From: Thermocrinis jamiesonii
Lineage (GTDB): Bacteria; Aquificota; Aquificia; Aquificales; Aquificaceae
Direction: 5' to 3'
NCBI RefSeq assembly: GCF_000702425.1
Contig: NZ_JNIE01000003.1
Location: 62,650 to 126,649, forward strand
Length of the DNA stretch: 64,000 nt
The notes beneath the pieces are model-generated. The model was not told the origin of the DNA. It made no database searches and worked only from the letters and a program-made list of their open reading frames with translations. A program made the translations under genes and the position numbers. Below are positions 62,127 to 64,000 of the stretch, one piece after another (the stretch's first letter is position 1; each line of letters starts with the position of its first letter).

Positions 62127-63038
62127 ATGTTTAAAAAGACAGAAAACTTGCTTACCGCCTGGGCAGATTTTTTAGACACCATACGGAACTTCTTTAAATC
62201 AAAAGGTTACTTAGAGGTAACAACTCCGACCTTACAGAAATACCCAAACGTGGATCCCAACTTAGAACCTATCAAGGTCAAGCTTAATCTAAAGGGAAAG
62301 GAAAGGGAGTTTTGGCTTCATACTTCACCCGAGCACGCAATGAAAAAATTGCTTGCAAAGTTCCCGACAAACATGTTCCAGATAACCAAAGTTTTCAGGA
62401 ATGGAGAATACGGAAGACTACACAGACCAGAATTTACCATGCTGGAGTGGTATAAGCTAAGGGCAAACTACGAGCACCTTATAGAAGAGATTGGAGAACT
62501 TTTAAAAGTCTTTGGGTTTGAAAACTACGAGGTCCTTGAGCTTGAAAGTGCCTTTGAAAAATACTTAGGTGTGGTTCTATCCGAAGATGAAGAGGTCCTA
62601 AAAAACAATCTCATATCTTACGGATATGAGTTTGACGATAAGGAAAATTGGGAGAGCTTATTTTACCGCCTATACATAGATTTGGAAAAGCACCTTGGCT
62701 TTGAAAATCCTACCTTCCTCGTAAATTTCCCTTCCCAGCTTGCAATTTACAGCGTGGTAAGGGACAGATACGCAGAAAGATTTGAGCTATACATAAAGGG
62801 TGTCGAAATAGCAAACGGATGGACGGAGGAAAGGGACCCGGAAAAAGTAAGAAAAAGAATGGAGTTGTGGGTAAAGGATAGAAAACTTCCGGTGGATGAA
62901 GAGCTTTTGCATGCGTTAGCCAATCTACCAGAATTTGCAGGATGTTCCATAGGCTTAGAAAGATTGTTTATGGTAGTTTATAATATAGAAAGCTTAGACA
63001 AACTTCCTTGGACCTTTACGATGGAGGAAAAAGAATGA
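62127..63038 (+). CDS. epmA: EF-P lysine ligase EpmA (PoxA/GenX)
   Basis: 303 residues, the catalytic core of a class II lysyl-tRNA synthetase without the anticodon domain. Motif 2 region FQITKVFRNGEYGRLHRPEFTMLEWY, FELYIKGVEIANGWTE, and motif 3 GCSIGLERLFMV. EpmA attaches beta-lysine to elongation factor P, which relieves stalling at polyproline. epmB and efp are not in this window. Overlaps the next gene as ATGA. Confidence 0.9.
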   Translation: MFKKTENLLTAWADFLDTIRNFFKSKGYLEVTTPTLQKYPNVDPNLEPIKVKLNLKGKEREFWLHTSPEHAMKKLLAKFPTNMFQITKVFRNGEYGRLHRPEFTMLEWYKLRANYEHLIEEIGELLKVFGFENYEVLELESAFEKYLGVVLSEDEEVLKNNLISYGYEFDDKENWESLFYRLYIDLEKHLGFENPTFLVNFPSQLAIYSVVRDRYAERFELYIKGVEIANGWTEERDPEKVRKRMELWVKDRKLPVDEELLHALANLPEFAGCSIGLERLFMVVYNIESLDKLPWTFTMEEKE

Positions 63039-64000
63039 ACAGTCTAAAGGACGCCCTTAAAACACTTTTGGAACCTTCCTATGCTCCCTTTTTAGTTTCA
63101 AGCCTTTATTTGAGACTTACACCAGAAAGCAGAGCGGATCAGAAATATCTAAAGGTCTTTAAAAACATGGTAAAGGCTCAAAAAGCGAACCTGGAAAAGA
63201 GAAACCTCAGCAGAGAAGTCTTTGACTCTGTATTAGAAGACTTTCAAAAAATGGAGGCTTTTGTTGGCGATCCGGAAAATTTGAAGTCCTGTGGAGCAAT
63301 AGCCATCTTTTCGTGCAGTAGTAAAAACGTATTTGTTCCCGTAAAGCTTCCTTACGCATACAGAGACAGGTTGATGGTGTCAGTAAATCCGTTGGTCAGG
63401 GAAATAGCAGCCATAGACGAAGAATTAGGTAGAATTGGCGTTGTTCTTTTAGACAGAAAGCACATTAGGTTCTTTTTGATGGATTTTGAAAGCATTGTAG
63501 AAGTTTCTGATTTTCTGGAACCGTTGGCCACAAGGTCCCATAGGTTTCACAGCGGTGGTGCTGCGTTGAAGGGAGCACAAGGCACCTTTAAATACTCCAT
63601 ACCCTCGAGGGCTTCATCACCAAACATGGTCCAGCACTCTATGGGTGAATACAGGTTCCACATGAGGATTCAGGAAGAAAAGCACAGGATATTTAAAATA
63701 GCCAACGACGCCCTTATGGAAGCATGGAAAGAAAGCAAGTTTGACAAGTTGGTCATAGGAAGCTTAAGGGAAGATATAAAAGACATAGAAAGTCACCTAC
63801 ACACTTACCTTTTGGAAAGATTGGTGGGCTATGTAAGGCTAAATCCTTCGGAGGCAAATGAGCAGGAGATTAGGGAAAAAGTCTTGGACTTGCTTTGGCA
63901 GAAAGACAGAGAGCAAGAGGAGAGTCTTATAAATCAGCTTAGGAGTTTGGAAGGGGAAGGTTTAGCGGTCAGCGGTCTATCAAAGACTCTTGAGCAGTTG
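63035..64000 (+). CDS. Bacterial eRF1/Vms1-like release factor family protein (partial)
   Basis: First 322 codons, cut by the window end. LSSLYLRLTPES-like N-terminus, CGAIAIFSCSSKNVFVPVKLP, RIGVVLLDRKHIRFFLMDF and a later helical-beta region resemble the baeRF group, bacterial relatives of eukaryotic release factor 1 and Vms1, proposed to act on peptidyl-tRNA at stalled ribosomes. No GGQ is seen in this part. ATGA coupling to epmA supports a translation-rescue role (inference). Confidence 0.72.
   Translation, partial: MNSLKDALKTLLEPSYAPFLVSSLYLRLTPESRADQKYLKVFKNMVKAQKANLEKRNLSREVFDSVLEDFQKMEAFVGDPENLKSCGAIAIFSCSSKNVFVPVKLPYAYRDRLMVSVNPLVREIAAIDEELGRIGVVLLDRKHIRFFLMDFESIVEVSDFLEPLATRSHRFHSGGAALKGAQGTFKYSIPSRASSPNMVQHSMGEYRFHMRIQEEKHRIFKIANDALMEAWKESKFDKLVIGSLREDIKDIESHLHTYLLERLVGYVRLNPSEANEQEIREKVLDLLWQKDREQEESLINQLRSLEGEGLAVSGLSKTLEQL

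Noticed and set aside
1-64000. Insertion sequences, prophage or integrated island
   Set aside because: I saw no transposase, integrase, terminal repeats or marked change in base or codon use; genes are mostly conserved chromosomal families.

Overview
This window is chromosomal DNA of a thermophilic, flagellated, Gram-negative bacterium. The gene set points to the Aquificaceae (Hydrogenobacter, Thermocrinis or Aquifex relatives), although no rRNA or other decisive marker is present to fix the genus. The pointers are an isolated atpA outside any atp cluster, an archaeal-type Ogg2 glycosylase, MEP-pathway ispG, a citramalate synthase, sucD, a type IV pilus minor-pilin cluster, a single-subunit STT3/PglB oligosaccharyltransferase, and Lys/Glu-rich proteins at moderate GC. 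Coding density is very high. Genes usually overlap or abut, and I found no CRISPR array, insertion sequence or prophage. Apart from the tandem arrays described below, this is a conserved housekeeping chromosome.

Layout. 0-9.3 kb: a PglB-like oligosaccharyltransferase converges on an operon for pilus assembly (pilY1, fimT/gspH-like, pilV-like, pilW-like, pilX-like). 9.4-10.1 kb: array A, three tandem tiny membrane/coiled-coil genes. 10.1-19.9 kb: RNase R, Fe-alcohol dehydrogenase, a DksA-type zinc-finger protein, hook genes flgE/flgD, an AbrB-type regulator, and an ispG-pgk group. 19.9-28.5 kb: UDP-sugar decarboxylase, tatA, panC-ribH-nusB, hisS, a geranylgeranyl-reductase-type flavoprotein, ygfZ, cimA. 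28.5-36.5 kb: an MCE/MlaD protein, small proteins, an SDR, and a sugar/lipid cassette (DUF2334 deacetylase, PHP-GT4 fusion, GT4), with pgsA opposite. 36.5-47.9 kb: groES-groEL, a fused FliJ-MotE-like flagellar protein, hpt, recN, ogg2, plsY, a GT39 protein, a secreted unknown, recG, flgM, flgJ-like. 47.9-58.5 kb: polyprenyl synthase, cold-shock protein, tRNA nucleotidyltransferase, a degenerate M23 lipoprotein, nnrE/D, atpA, DUF72, an aminotransferase IV, a CAT-anticodon tRNA, YqaA, an MBL hydrolase, two overlapping ferredoxins, sucD. 58.5-64 kb: array B (four tandem members of the array A family), a porin, a GT4, EpmA and the start of a bacterial eRF1-like gene.

The best candidate for an undescribed system is the paralogous family in arrays A and B. 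It comprises seven proteins of about 68-103 residues, each with one N-terminal membrane segment, a coiled coil and a near-invariant tail ending around LLYKxLEVxHK. In array B the four proteins differ in length by exact multiples of seven residues, because a 21-bp unit occurs 1, 2, 6 and 3 times. The codons for the HKEE tail also form the Shine-Dalgarno sequence of the next copy, and in array B the last copy has lost it.

Other notable points are the FliJ-MotE fusion, a PHP-glycosyltransferase fusion, an apparent frame problem at the start of the gene near 44.08 kb, a sigma-28-like promoter before flgM, several promoters so close to the start codon that they imply leaderless mRNAs, and three convergent gene pairs that share one TTAA palindrome as the stop codon on both strands.
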